Source of the DNA: Rotaria macrura
Taxonomy: Eukaryota > Rotifera > Eurotatoria > Philodinida > Philodinidae
DNA length: 64,000 nucleotides
Direction: 5' to 3'
Assembly: GCA_900239685.1 (NCBI GenBank)
Contig: OENT01000413.1
Coordinates: 56,908 to 120,907, forward strand
Shown here: in pieces, positions 25,012 through 36,427 of the stretch
Layout: the number at the start of each line of letters is the position of its first letter
Numbering within the stretch: position 1 is the first letter of the stretch
Program-made: the position numbers and the translations under genes
Notes under the pieces: generated by a model
What the model was told of the DNA's origin: nothing
Databases searched by the model: none
The model's input: the letters and a program-made list of their open reading frames with translations, nothing else

Positions 25012-25499
25012 ATGAATTGTTCGACGACAACAGATATAGGAGATTCTAGTCTTCTCATGGGAAATTTAGGTGCCTCAATTTTTATGATAGTTTATATTGG
25101 AATCTACGGGTTTGGTATGATTGTTTATTTTGCATGTCAATTCATGACTGACTCTCGAGTTAATCATGAACTTGAAATTCCAGCAGAATTTTTCTCAACG
25201 TTTCATCATATCAACCAGCGAGACGAAATTTATAGTACGAGTAGTTTTTTGTTCATGATAAAAACCAAACAAACTTAATTGCTATTCATTATTTTTCAGG
25301 TCAACTCACTGATGAAGATTGGATTAAAAAAATATATAATATCTATTATTCGGATGAACCAATCAATTCAAGATTAATCGAAGAAAAAGTAAATCGATGT
25401 TCAAAAAAATATGTTCAAAAAATGGAAGCTCTTAAATCCCGACATACATATTATGTGACGGAAAGTTCAGTTACACCACCACTTACTACTATTTTATGA
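25012..25499 (+). CDS. Small single-pass membrane protein, 2 exons
   Basis: Exons 25012-25234 and 25300-25499 (65-base intron) join in phase to 140 residues. A short polar N-terminus (MNCSTTTDIGDSS) is followed by one membrane span (near residues 20-44, IFMIVYIGIYGFGMIVYFAC). A charged roughly 95-residue tail with Tyr and Lys clusters follows. The layout resembles KCNE-type potassium channel subunits (short outside, one span, cytoplasmic tail), but the resemblance is topological only. Function unknown. It is divergent from the zinc-module gene and probably shares its promoter region (24824-25011). Confidence 0.65.
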
Positions 25500-27517
25500 T
25501 CGATTTAAAAAATAAGAATCAGCGCGAGAGAAATAGCAAAGAAACGAATGCTCTTCTCTATTAGAGAATCCTTGATGAATTGTAGAAACTTATTACATTA
25601 TATATATATTTTTTTCATGTTCTTTCGATTCTGTGAAGTTACCTTTATCAATGGTATGTCTGAACTATTTACTTTTTCCAAGCGAACAAATAACAAGAAA
25701 GAAAACCTTTTCTAAGAGTCTTCACATGTACAAGTTTTCACATTTCCTCATATCATCATGGGGCATTATTTATTTATATCCAACAATGTTACATGGTAAG
25801 AATTTAATACGGTAAAATCGGAATGAACTATTATTTCAAAAATTGATATCATAACAAGAACTTTTTTCAACGAGAACTAAAATAATCCATGAGAACTATC
25901 GGAACGATTACAGAAAGCCATAGCTGATAGAATATGACAAAAATCAATAACAAGTTCCATGAACATAGTAAATTTAATATGATTCTAGCTTCTTCTTTAC
26001 AATGACAATTATTTTGAGTTACACAGGTCAAAAAACATGGAATAACAAATTGAGAGGTAGAATCTACCTAGGTATATAAATCCTTATTGTTGAGATAACG
26101 CATGAATCAAGCTTCTTTTTTTTCATACCCACTACTACAATCGTTATATCTCAACTGAATACATATCAGTGACAAACAACTACTAATAGTCAGTCATCGA
26201 CAGTAAAAATATAATGTTAGTGTATTATTCAATAATATTAGTCAACTTAAGGTTATGATATGAGGAGTGTGCAGTCAAGCCTATAAGTCACACGGTAATT
26301 GTCTGTACAGTGAAGGATGACTGGACGATCATAGAAAAAAATAATCTAGTAGGGTACAATAAGGTTACTAAAATAGCTTATCGTATACACCACTCATTTA
26401 AAATTTCAATATGATCATGTTAGTGAACCATATTACAGTCGATTGAGAGATAATGATAAATAATCATGACAACAACGACAAAAACTAGTTAATAGAAATA
26501 TTCTTTCACATGAACTATTTAGTATGATATGACATGCACTCAACAGACTGTCTGAAAGTTCTTCTTAACATAAATATATCGACTTTATTCATGCAATTAA
26601 TTTCACAAACCTTTACAGTCATCTATCTCCAATTAAATCAAAGTTTAAGATGTGTTCCATGCATTAAACAAAAAACAAAAGCCATTCACGAAAAATTTGA
26701 TTTGCCCACATTTCTCGTGATGAACTACCAATTATTAATTACTAGAGTTAGGTTTCTTCTCTTGATCTTTTTTTTCTGAAGAACAATTCAAAAAGTAAGA
26801 ATAGAAAAAGAAAATAATGTAATTTTTCGTCTAAGAATAAATTTATTTTGATTTACTTTACATGTGCTAGGCTGACATCTATAAACGAGTGCTTTTTCAA
26901 AGGGCGTGTGAATTTCACACTGTGAAGTAAGCCTAACGTAACGTGTGAGCCTAAGTGCGCTACAATCCGATGCTTTTTAGAGCTCAGCGCATTGATAGTA
27001 GTGCACTTAGGCTCGCACGTTACGTTAGGCTTACTTCACAAGACCTTTTTCAAATGTGACACGCGCAACACAATGGCTACTTGATGTTTCTATTTGACAG
27101 ATGATCCATCCTTTCGTGCGCTTGTTTTCATATGTTCTCCAGTGCATAACCTTCTACGATGAAGTATTGATCGCATTTTACTGGCAAACATTGACGGAAA
27201 AGTCATTGAATTTAAACAGGCTTAACCCTCACATAGACAGCTCAGTGAAGATTTCGAAAGACTACAATTCAGTTTCACTTTGACATCAATTTTTTCATTA
27301 TCTAGATTTGCATAGGATAATCGCTATTAGGTAAAAAAATCATCATAATGTTGCTTATAAAGTTCGCTTGTGTTGGGTGTTTTTTATTTGAGAAAATCAG
27401 AAACAATATAGTAGCACTTTATACAGTAAAAGATATGGATGGACAACTTTATTTTGCTTTCTTGACAGAATCATCCAATATAAAAAGAAGAAAAAAAGAA
27501 TAAACTGAAAGAATATT
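25500..27517. other. Gene-poor stretch holding a palindromic element
   Basis: About 2 kb between the small membrane protein gene and the 3' end of importin alpha. No supported coding frame. The only structured sequence is the inverted-repeat element at 26892-27054. Confidence 0.55.
26892..27054. mobile_element. Palindromic MITE-like element with 10-bp direct repeats
   Basis: CTTTTTCAAA occurs at 26892-26901 and again at 27045-27054. Between them, a left arm starting GTGAAGTAAGCCTAACGTAA (about 26932-26970) is matched by its reverse complement in a right arm (about 27001-27039). There are only one or two mismatches over about 39 bases, and the loop is about 30-40 bases. The whole could fold into a long hairpin. 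No coding sequence. Terminal hairpin plus 10-base duplication fits a tiny non-autonomous DNA transposon. The left end has extra bases outside the arm, so the exact border is uncertain. Confidence 0.7.
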
Positions 27518-30500
27518 TTAGAACTGAAATTGTGCATTATTTCCGTTTGTATTATCAGGTACCGTTTGATTGCTATTCAAAAAATCAAATGCCAGATTAT
27601 TACTTGGATTCAGTATTGGTGTTTGATTTGAAGATGAAATATCTTCATCATCCTAGAACGAAAAAGTTTTTTGAACAAAGTGAATTTTTTCCTTCATTAT
27701 CCATTTTCTTTGACGTACGGTTTCATTTGAAAAGAATTTTTCAATAATCTCATATGATTGTTGATATATGTCACCATTTGAATGTGTTTGTAAGTGTTCA
27801 ATTTTATCGAGGCCTATATTAAACAAATCATAGATCAATCAAAAACAAAACAAGACAACATAGATTCCACACTATCGTCATATGACATACCTCCACATTC
27901 TTCAATTTCAGTTACTACAGCTTCGAGATTTTCTTGTGATGTTTGTTTAAGAATATTATGAATAGCATCAAGACAAACTTGCAATATTTGCGAATCCTGT
28001 TGACGCAATAAATTACTAGAAAAGAATAATCAATAATAACATGACAAGAAACTGCACTAGTAAAACTAAGTTATAAAAGCACATTAGACAATATATCATT
28101 TTCTTTCACACAGAATGAATCGATACACTATACACATCATATTCTGTATGACAGATGATCGGAAGTTCTCTCTCATTACTTCTATCAGGTTGTGTTTCAA
28201 AGAAAAAGAAAATTTCAATATGATCTACCAAAGAGGAGGTATGACATGTTGCATAATAATGTATCGTATTTGTTGTTGTGAACCACTCATTGTTAAATTT
28301 GATATACACCAAGCGGCTTCTTTTTGCGTCTGAATTTCACTCTGATATAAATACAATTCATATTAGAGAAATACAAAAATTTTTCAATACGAACGTATTG
28401 TAAATGACGAATAACATCCGGAATCAATTGTGCATCGATTACTGCTTGTACTTGTTGTTGATTACCAGCTGTTATGTTGGATAGAAACCATACAGCTTCC
28501 TAAAAACAATTATAATTTCAAACAGATTTATGGAAAAGAAACAAATACGAACGGCATTAAAGAATATAGTTTCAGTAGCGTGTAATTCTAGTTTAACTTT
28601 TTCAGACAATTAAAAGATTTGAAATATTTTATTCAATCAATATTCATTTCGATGCGATACATTACAGACGAAGCTTGACGAGTCAATTACCAAATTTCGA
28701 AACAAAAAACAATTGATTCTTTAAAGCAATAGTTTTTTTTTCTGATGTCAATGAAAAAATTCTCTAGGATACAAGAAGATTCAAAGATACGTTTAGATAA
28801 GTCGAGCGAATGTAGAACAATTAAATTCAAATCATTCTTGTTTATGACAACAAACAGCTATCATCTATTATTGTAATAATGATATAATTCTTATATTGAT
28901 GGCTTCAATTCATATATCTATTTTATGAGACTCTCTTTGCTTATAGCATATTGTGTTCTGCATGTGAGATAATTACAAGTAGAAATAGGCAGTAGTTTAG
29001 AATACATCATCACGGCAATAGGCATTAACATTGCTGCCTCAGTTCGTCATCATTATATGCATATATATATATAACGAAAAGGCCGCATGTGCCATTACGA
29101 ATAGACCTTGATCTATTATCATGCTTATAGGAAACTATCGATCGCATAGGAAAATCTGAGACAATCAAGTGATACAATAAGAAATGTAATTTATATTTAT
29201 TTTCAAAACGAGACAGATAAAACATTTCAATCGAAGAAATTCTTTTCTTTATGTTCTATTGATAAGATTATCATTTTTTTCTCAAGGAAATTAGGCATAC
29301 GAGAAAACAACAAGAAACAATGTTATAATTATTATTAAAACTTTCTCCAATATATATATATATATATAAATTAGGTTGTAAGTCTTACTTTATTAAGTTT
29401 ATCTTTTTGATGTTTGAGTAATTTCGGAAAATACGCAAGAGCTCCATGATTTAGAACAAGTTGTGTTTGTTCGTCAGTACCCGTAACAACATTTCCAATA
29501 GCTCTCAATGCTAAAATTACAAAACTAAATTTTGAACAACAAAACATATTTCACAACGAAAATTATTCTACCGGCTGTAACAATTTTCAATTCACTATGA
29601 TGTAATAATTTAATAATATGAGGTATCACACCTGAATCAATAATAATCTAAAACAATTTATGACAGTTCTATTTTCTCTAGTTCATCCGAAATTATTTAC
29701 TTGTATCATATTATTTCCACAATCAAGTAGATAAGCTAATGCCCATGTACAATCGACAAGAATCTATTAGAAATCGAATCCGTTGTATATTGTCTTTCAC
29801 ACACGAAAGAACAAAACAAGATGATTATACTTACAGTAATATCAGTGTATGCAATTAAAGAATGTAAAGCTGGTAAAATTTCTCGAACAGCATCTAAAGA
29901 TAATGGTGGCTCTTTATGACGGCAAAGATTCACAATAACCCATGTTACATTTCGAAGAAACGTCACAGGAATATCTTTTTGAATAAATTCAACTAATGGT
30001 TTTATAACGCCTAATTCAATGGCATAATCGCGTAGTGCGGGACCGTCACCTAATATCATAGAACAAATAAAAAGGCTCATCTGTTTCTAGTTTTCGATTT
30101 ACCGATGAGATTTCCTAAAGCCCATACGGCTTGTTCACATACATTGGCATGTGGCGAATGTAAAAGACGTAATAAGAACGGTAAAGCATTTGCATCAGCA
30201 ACAGCTTGTGTTTGGTGTGAATTGCCCGATGCTATATTTGTTAATGCCCAGGCAGATTCAAATTGTAATTCTGGATATTGATCAAATGTTAAATATTGAA
30301 CAAAAATTGGTAAAAAATTATATTTAATTAATTCATCAATAGGTGGATTCCGATCGATGGATAGGAGTTTTCGAGCTGAACGTATAGCGTCAAAACGTAT
30401 TGTTGGATCTTCACTTTTGGCTTTTGTAACAAGATCATCAAGATTCAAAGATTGACTTTGTTCTCGATCATCTTCTGATCTATCGGACATACTATCGTCA

Positions 30501-30726
30501 ACATGAAAATTACGTTTCACTTGTACTTGTTCATCACGTTTATTCTTAAATATGGACAATTTTTTTAGATATGTTTCATACAACTAAGAGGAAAAGTCAA
30601 GATACATACTTTCCGTAGTGAAACATTATATTGATTTCGTCGGCGTCGAAGTTCATCAGTATCTTTTCCATGATATTTATATGAAGTTAAACGATGATGA
30701 ACTTTTTTTGTTGTGGATGAATCCAT
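27518..30726 (-). CDS. KPNA4-like: Importin subunit alpha (KPNA3/KPNA4 type)
   Basis: Minus-strand exons 30610-30726, 30103-30544, 29835-30049, 29701-29763, 29572-29647, 29389-29510, 28395-28499, 28229-28341, 27891-28015, 27719-27813 and 27518-27652 join in phase to 535 residues (human KPNA4 is 521). An N-terminal importin-beta-binding region ([21 protein letters not shown]) precedes ten armadillo repeats. The NLS-pocket W..N pairs are present ([45 protein letters not shown]). The C-terminus ends NAQFQF, as in KPNA3/4. It carries NLS cargo into the nucleus with importin beta. Exon 2 was started at 30544, not 30583, because the longer choice leaves a 26-base intron and breaks the LRK-NKRDE match. 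A phenylalanine-ended tail and the LRKNKRDE junction favour the alpha-3/alpha-4 subfamily. Confidence 0.97.
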
Positions 30727-33700
30727 CGAGATCTAGAAAAATATCGATTTGTTATTTTCCTTATCTTGTCTTGTTGCTTGTTATTCGATTTGATGATGAA
30801 AGAAAATCTTTAATAACTAACGTATGCATTCGGATAGGTTTAGCCTACAGTCTTTATTTTCCAAATTATCTACGAATCAGATTGGGAAAAGTTACCTATT
30901 TCTAGCTGAAATGAATCATCATTTGAAATTCATTTGCAATAGACATAGACATTGATTAGTTGAAGAAAAACAAACTCAACGAAATATTTCATTTTTCTAT
31001 CGAAAATTTGATTATAGATGGCGTTGGTGTCACGATCTATGTGTTGCTCGTGATGATATGATAATCGTTTAACGAAAACTAATATTTTACAAGTCATGCA
31101 TGAAAGCACTTTCTATCTTCATAATGAAGGAAATTTCGCTTTAAATTCATACAGATTCGAGCAAATCACTTAACTTCTCATCAAATATGTATATTGGTTA
31201 AATGTCTCTCAATTAGTCTTTTGATTTTATTGTCTCGTACTTGAACCGGACTAACCAATGATACTCTTGAAATCCAGGCGTACAAAATGGTTTGATTGTT
31301 GATTTTTTTTTAGAAATTCAATACTTAAATGGTCTCCTACTGTGTTGATAGAGTCAATCACTATAGTAAGACATAATGAAGCCTTGGTGTCTGTAATAAT
31401 TAGAGACAAGAGTGTGTCAATCTTTTTTTGTCTGAAAGGTAGGCAAACATTGGAGCGAGCTACAATCATTGAGTTGATGTGTCTTGTTAACTTGAAAAAT
31501 AAGTGAACTTGAAATTAAATGTTTGTTTGACGTTGTTCTCAGAGGATTTCAATGTCGCATTTAGAATTACTGATTCTATTTCGAAACAAAACATAGTTGC
31601 CATGTTTTTACAATACAATAATCGATTGTTCAGCTGTGATACTCTTTATTTATATATGATCAAACGAAAAATGTCGAATTGAACATGAAGTCAATGTCGT
31701 TCTAATTTTTTCCAACATGGAATGCGTTTTTCAATTTATTCTTCCTCGATCATATATTTCTAAACAAAAGACAAGATCGATCATGACCTTTTTGTAATCA
31801 TAAGTCAATTAGGGAATGAAATTCTTTGTTCTCGAAAATGATACATGTACTGTCAAACACTTGTTATTGAATGTTTTATTATGAATTACGGCCTATTATT
31901 CTTCCAGCACAAATATGCATTCTAAATACTCTGACGTAATTATGTACTTTGTATTTTACTTGCATAATACACGATGTAAAATCAGTTTTAATTCCCTATG
32001 TATTGAATGCTAAAATATTGCTATACTAGAAATGAAAATTTGAGAAAATCTTCGTCAAAAGTGCAGCAGAGGTTAACAATGAAGTGGAAACAATGAAAAT
32101 TTTCTATTTTTCTCTTTTGTCTGTTATGGCCCATGATTGACTTATCTATGTTAACTCCATAATACTTTCTATCCAAGCAACCCTATTAATAAATACAGTT
32201 TTGAAATGCAGGCCATGATAAGAATGTATTATACTTAAAGTGTATTAAAAGAGATATGTAAAATATCATTCGATATTTGACTCGAGTCAACACATCTTAT
32301 GTTATTATCAACACGTAACTATGATAGGAGTTATTTTAATATATTGTACTTTAATCGATTCATTTCCAATATGTTCATATATATATATACTAATAGGTAT
32401 ATGTATTATATGGAGACGTTAGAACAATGAATCTGTGATATTAATTGAGTAGCATCGATATAGTATAGCTTATCATTCATTGTATCAATGCGATTGTCAA
32501 CAGTGCAATCTAAAGTAGTCAATGTATACTTGTTTTCATAACATAGGATTTCTATTTATTATGAAATATACCATAAGATAACTGTAGCAAGCTATAATTC
32601 ATGTAAATATTTAAATAAATAATAATTTGAAAGATAAACCCCATTTTCATTCGAGCGGATTCATCAATCATCTTATTTTGAAAAACTTTGTTTTTATATG
32701 AGATTTACTATTCGGGTCAACTAAATGTAAATAATTGATGTATGCTAATAAAGAGGTAATTTTTCAGAAGTTTATGGTTTGATGATGAAGGAAAAAAATG
32801 AGTCATTCTAATGTCACTCTATCAAAATACACAGCATATATATATATATATGTATGTTTTGAACAATAAAACATCATGTTACATTCGAATCATTGATTCG
32901 ATAAATTCTGGTCAATTAGATCAATCGGTTTATAATGATAAGTATTTTATGAAAAAGAAATATATTTATTTGATTGAAATATTCATTAAAATCTACATAG
33001 AAAACAAGTATCATCATATAATTGTCTCATACCTACGCTATTGATACATTTTGATATGATAGAATAGAAGCTATAAAATTAATCTAATGGCATTATGCTA
33101 ATGAATATATGTTTTTCTTCTCAGTCTTGTGCTAATCGATTCATTGGTCTTATAGTGATTCAATTTCATTTTTTTATTTTAAGAAGGGGCGATTATCCTA
33201 TAGTGCGATAATCAATCTAGGATATATATGACAAAAAATTCTCGTCATACGATATAACAACTGTATTAAGAACGTATTCTTCAAGGTTGAAAAATTTCGA
33301 TATCAAAATAATCATTTTTTTATAAACTCTAGAAGTATGTAATGCGATTGTATTGAATATTTATTCGTAACCAAAGAAACTTTTCAAATTTATGAATAGA
33401 TTTTATGGATTCTAATAATTCTTTCAAATTTCATGTCTGAATGTATGTATATTTTTTTCATACTTGACTGTTTCTTCTTAATTGCACATTATAATCTAGT
33501 GAAAGAAAATCTTTTTAAGACTTAAGATCGAGACGACATTCACATTTACAAACTAATATACATTTATATATTTTTTTAAATCTTCTGATTAATGTGACAC
33601 TTGAAACGATCAGTATGATCAAACGCTTTATATGTGTCGATTTGACTGGATTAACGTCATGCATACATAGACAATCGACATATGTATATGTATATATATA

Positions 33701-35173
33701 TGCATATTCATTTGAATGCATATATATATATATATATGCCGATAGATGCAACTAGTGCTCGTGTAATATAACACTTTGCCGTGTGCGTGCAGGCACACTT
33801 GTCAAATAGAATGTAGGCGTGTAATGCTTATGTATATATAAATGTATTTTTTTAAAAATCTCTATACATTGTGTCAAGGTTATTCTATACAATCATAATC
33901 CGATGTGAAAATGACATGCAAATGAATGAAGTTCTTCTAATCTTTTTTTTTTCGTTCTCTTCGTTTTTGTTTCTGATGTTACATAAGAATTTGAACAGAA
34001 AAGATGGTGCTCATTAAATAGTTTTACAGCAGATGTGATGATGAATGACGACCTCCATGGTCATTATCATAAGATGACTTTGAGAAATAAACAAATGTCT
34101 AATGAAATTCAATCGAAAATCGATAGACAGATGAAATTTGAATAAAACTCTATCGTATTTTGTATCAATACATCAACTACTGTTTCAATTGAAGACAATC
34201 ATTTGATCAACATTGATAACAAAAGATAATGTATCCTTGATGCATAACAATTATAGAGTGTGTGCATGCGGTTAACAATAGGAGCGACATATGTCCATAG
34301 TACTTAATAATAATTATTATTAAGATACTCCATTCTATCCTTTTTATTGGCCTTGTTCTCATGCATATGTACATATCTATAAATACATACAGGTGATTGC
34401 CATTAAAAACAAACAGGCATGAAAAATAGACTTGTACATTGAATAGTAAAATAGTACACATGTTCTATCGTTTTTTTTTATTCTTCCACGGTATTTTATT
34501 TTAATATATATTTATATACGTAAGAGGATTGTTTTTGTAGAAACTAGAGTTGAGGTTTAATACTAATTCAAGCACACACTCAAGTATAAGAATGAGTATG
34601 CATATTGTATTCTATTCTTGTTTAGAAGAAATATATATATATATATCACATATTCGTAAATTGAATCAGACAAGTTTTTGTATGTCTTAGTCTGTCTTCA
34701 GTTGAGGGAAAAAAAATGTTTTTTTACTTTTAGTAATTTCTTTTTTTCTCGGTTTTTTCTTCTTTTTTTTTTAAACTGTCAACCGAGAAGCAGAATGAAA
34801 AAGAAAAAAAGGAGATTCTCTTTTTTTACCTTGCCTCGGTTCTTTGACTGTCTTCAAGTAAGAGAGAAAAAAAACTCTATTTCACGGACGCGATTACCTT
34901 CTTTTCATTTTTCTCGTCTCCTTCCTTCAATTATTATCAATGTAATTCAAGTACATTCGATTCATACTAGATATTAAAATACACCGAATCGATCGAAAAT
35001 ACGCCATTAAACTTGTGTCCCATATTCGAAATTTTTTAATCTCAACGCCACTCAATCGACAACAGCAACAAACGCTTCATTTTTCTCTTGTTTTTTTTTA
35101 CGCAAATTAGACAGAGAGAGAAAGAGAAGTGAAAGAACAAGGAGAAAGAAAAGAAGAACATACATTTATACGT

Positions 35174-35212
<39 letters not shown>

Positions 35213-35247
35213 TATATATATAAGCCAAGAAACCATCTCACTTTGAT
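30727..35247. other. Long gene-poor region with simple repeats
   Basis: About 4.5 kb between the start of importin alpha (-) and the LC8 gene (+), so both promoters should lie here. I see no protein-like frame. TA-rich microsatellites occur at several places (near 32380, 33700-33740, 34635-34650) and poly-T runs near 34750. The frame at 34678-34977 is low-complexity sequence. Confidence 0.55.
35178..35222. repeat. TA-dinucleotide microsatellite
   Basis: A TA run of about 45 bases broken by one TTCA lies about 25 bases before the LC8 start codon, presumably in the promoter or 5' leader. Confidence 0.9.
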
Positions 35248-36003
35248 ATGTACACATCTACTTATTCATCATCTTCACCTGCTCGAACATCAGCGTTTGG
35301 AGGAGGATCGACAAACTATCAAGATCAATCTTCAAACGAAAACAAATATAATTCTTATCAGACAATGAATGAAGGTAATCTATCAGCAAGACGTACTAAT
35401 TCATATTATGCGGAATCTGTTTCACCTACAACATCCTTTCCAGCTCGTACGAATACACCATCAGGCAAATATTCAACCAATTATAATAATTCATCAAATG
35501 ATTTAAATACAAATAGATATCAATCAACATCTTATCGTTCGAATACTGGTGAAAATGAAATATTTCGTTCAAATAATGCGGCTGGTAATGGACGAGCTCA
35601 TTCCTATGATGATTTACTCAATGAACAAAATCAAGTCTATCGATCGCAATCATCAATTTATAATTCAACATCGAAAAATGCCAATCAAAATAATCCATAT
35701 GGACAGCAAAAAACTCAACGCAATGTTCCTGACGACGGTTTGATGGTAAAATCCACTGATCTATCAGCGGCATATGAACAAGAAATGGTTGAATTAGTTC
35801 GATCAGCATTTCAAAAGTATGATTTAAGTAATCAACGTGAATTAGCAGGTTTTCTTAAACGATCAGCTGATAAAGCATTTTCATCATGTTGGCATTGCAT
35901 CGTTGGACGACAATTTAGTTCATATGTCACGCATGAAATGAATGGATTTATTTATTTAACAAAAGGTCCACTATCAATTTTACTATTCAAAAGTGGTTCT
36001 TAA
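35248..36003 (+). CDS. LC8-type dynein light chain with long disordered N-terminus
   Basis: A single exon of 251 residues. Residues 1 to about 160 are rich in Ser, Asn, Tyr and Gln with no fold signature. Residues from about 165 to the end form a complete LC8 domain: STDLSAAYEQEMVEL, then the hallmark WHCIVGRQFSSYVTHE, then GPLSILLFKSGS at the C-terminus. LC8 (DYNLL) is a dimeric hub that binds short TQT-type peptides and is part of cytoplasmic and axonemal dynein. Canonical LC8 has only 89 residues, so the extension is unusual; its role is unknown. The ATG at 35248 is the first in frame after a TA-rich leader. A candidate AATAAA is at 36182. The gene ends 424 bases from the convergent mTOR gene. 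Confidence 0.93.
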   Translation: MYTSTYSSSSPARTSAFGGGSTNYQDQSSNENKYNSYQTMNEGNLSARRTNSYYAESVSPTTSFPARTNTPSGKYSTNYNNSSNDLNTNRYQSTSYRSNTGENEIFRSNNAAGNGRAHSYDDLLNEQNQVYRSQSSIYNSTSKNANQNNPYGQQKTQRNVPDDGLMVKSTDLSAAYEQEMVELVRSAFQKYDLSNQRELAGFLKRSADKAFSSCWHCIVGRQFSSYVTHEMNGFIYLTKGPLSILLFKSGS

Positions 36004-36181
36004 GGATTTTTTTACTATCGTTCATTCACATCGTTTGTACATATTGACTATTAGTATTTATTTTTCCTTTTGCTTCATTCGATCACATACACTTGACAAA
36101 CTAAACGCTAAAAGAAAAGAAACATTGTTTATGCGCGCCAATCACTCGTCGCTTGTCTGTATGCATTGATAAAAAACACAA

Positions 36182-36187
36182 AATAAA
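36182..36187 (+). terminator. Possible polyadenylation signal of the LC8 gene
   Basis: AATAAA about 180 bases after the LC8 stop codon, in the convergent space before mTOR. Candidate only. Confidence 0.35.
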
Positions 36188-36330
36188 AAAAGCACTCAAC
36201 CTTTCATCATCAACTTGTTTTAATCGACCAAAAGAAAAACATAAAATAGCCTTGATAAAAATAAACAAAAAAAAATAGTAAATCAAAAGGGAAACAATTT
36301 AAATCAAATAATTCGATTTAAGAGAACTTT

Positions 36331-36336
36331 TTTATT
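36331..36336 (-). terminator. Possible polyadenylation signal of the mTOR gene
   Basis: AATAAA on the minus strand about 92 bases past the mTOR stop codon. Candidate only, as AT-rich DNA makes chance hexamers common. Confidence 0.4.
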
Positions 36337-36427
36337 TATGTGTAGCAAAAGAAAAATTTATTTACAAATAAAATCGCACACAACATCAACAGCTCACTGG
36401 AAAAGAAACGAAAATACACATTAATAT

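Noticed and set aside
30545-30583. Longer importin exon 2 starting at 30583
   Set aside because: Would leave a 26-base intron and insert residues into the conserved LRK-NKRDE junction.
34678-34977. 99-codon plus-strand frame rich in Phe and Lys
   Set aside because: Low-complexity T- and A-rich DNA in the LC8 upstream region; no domain, no splice logic.
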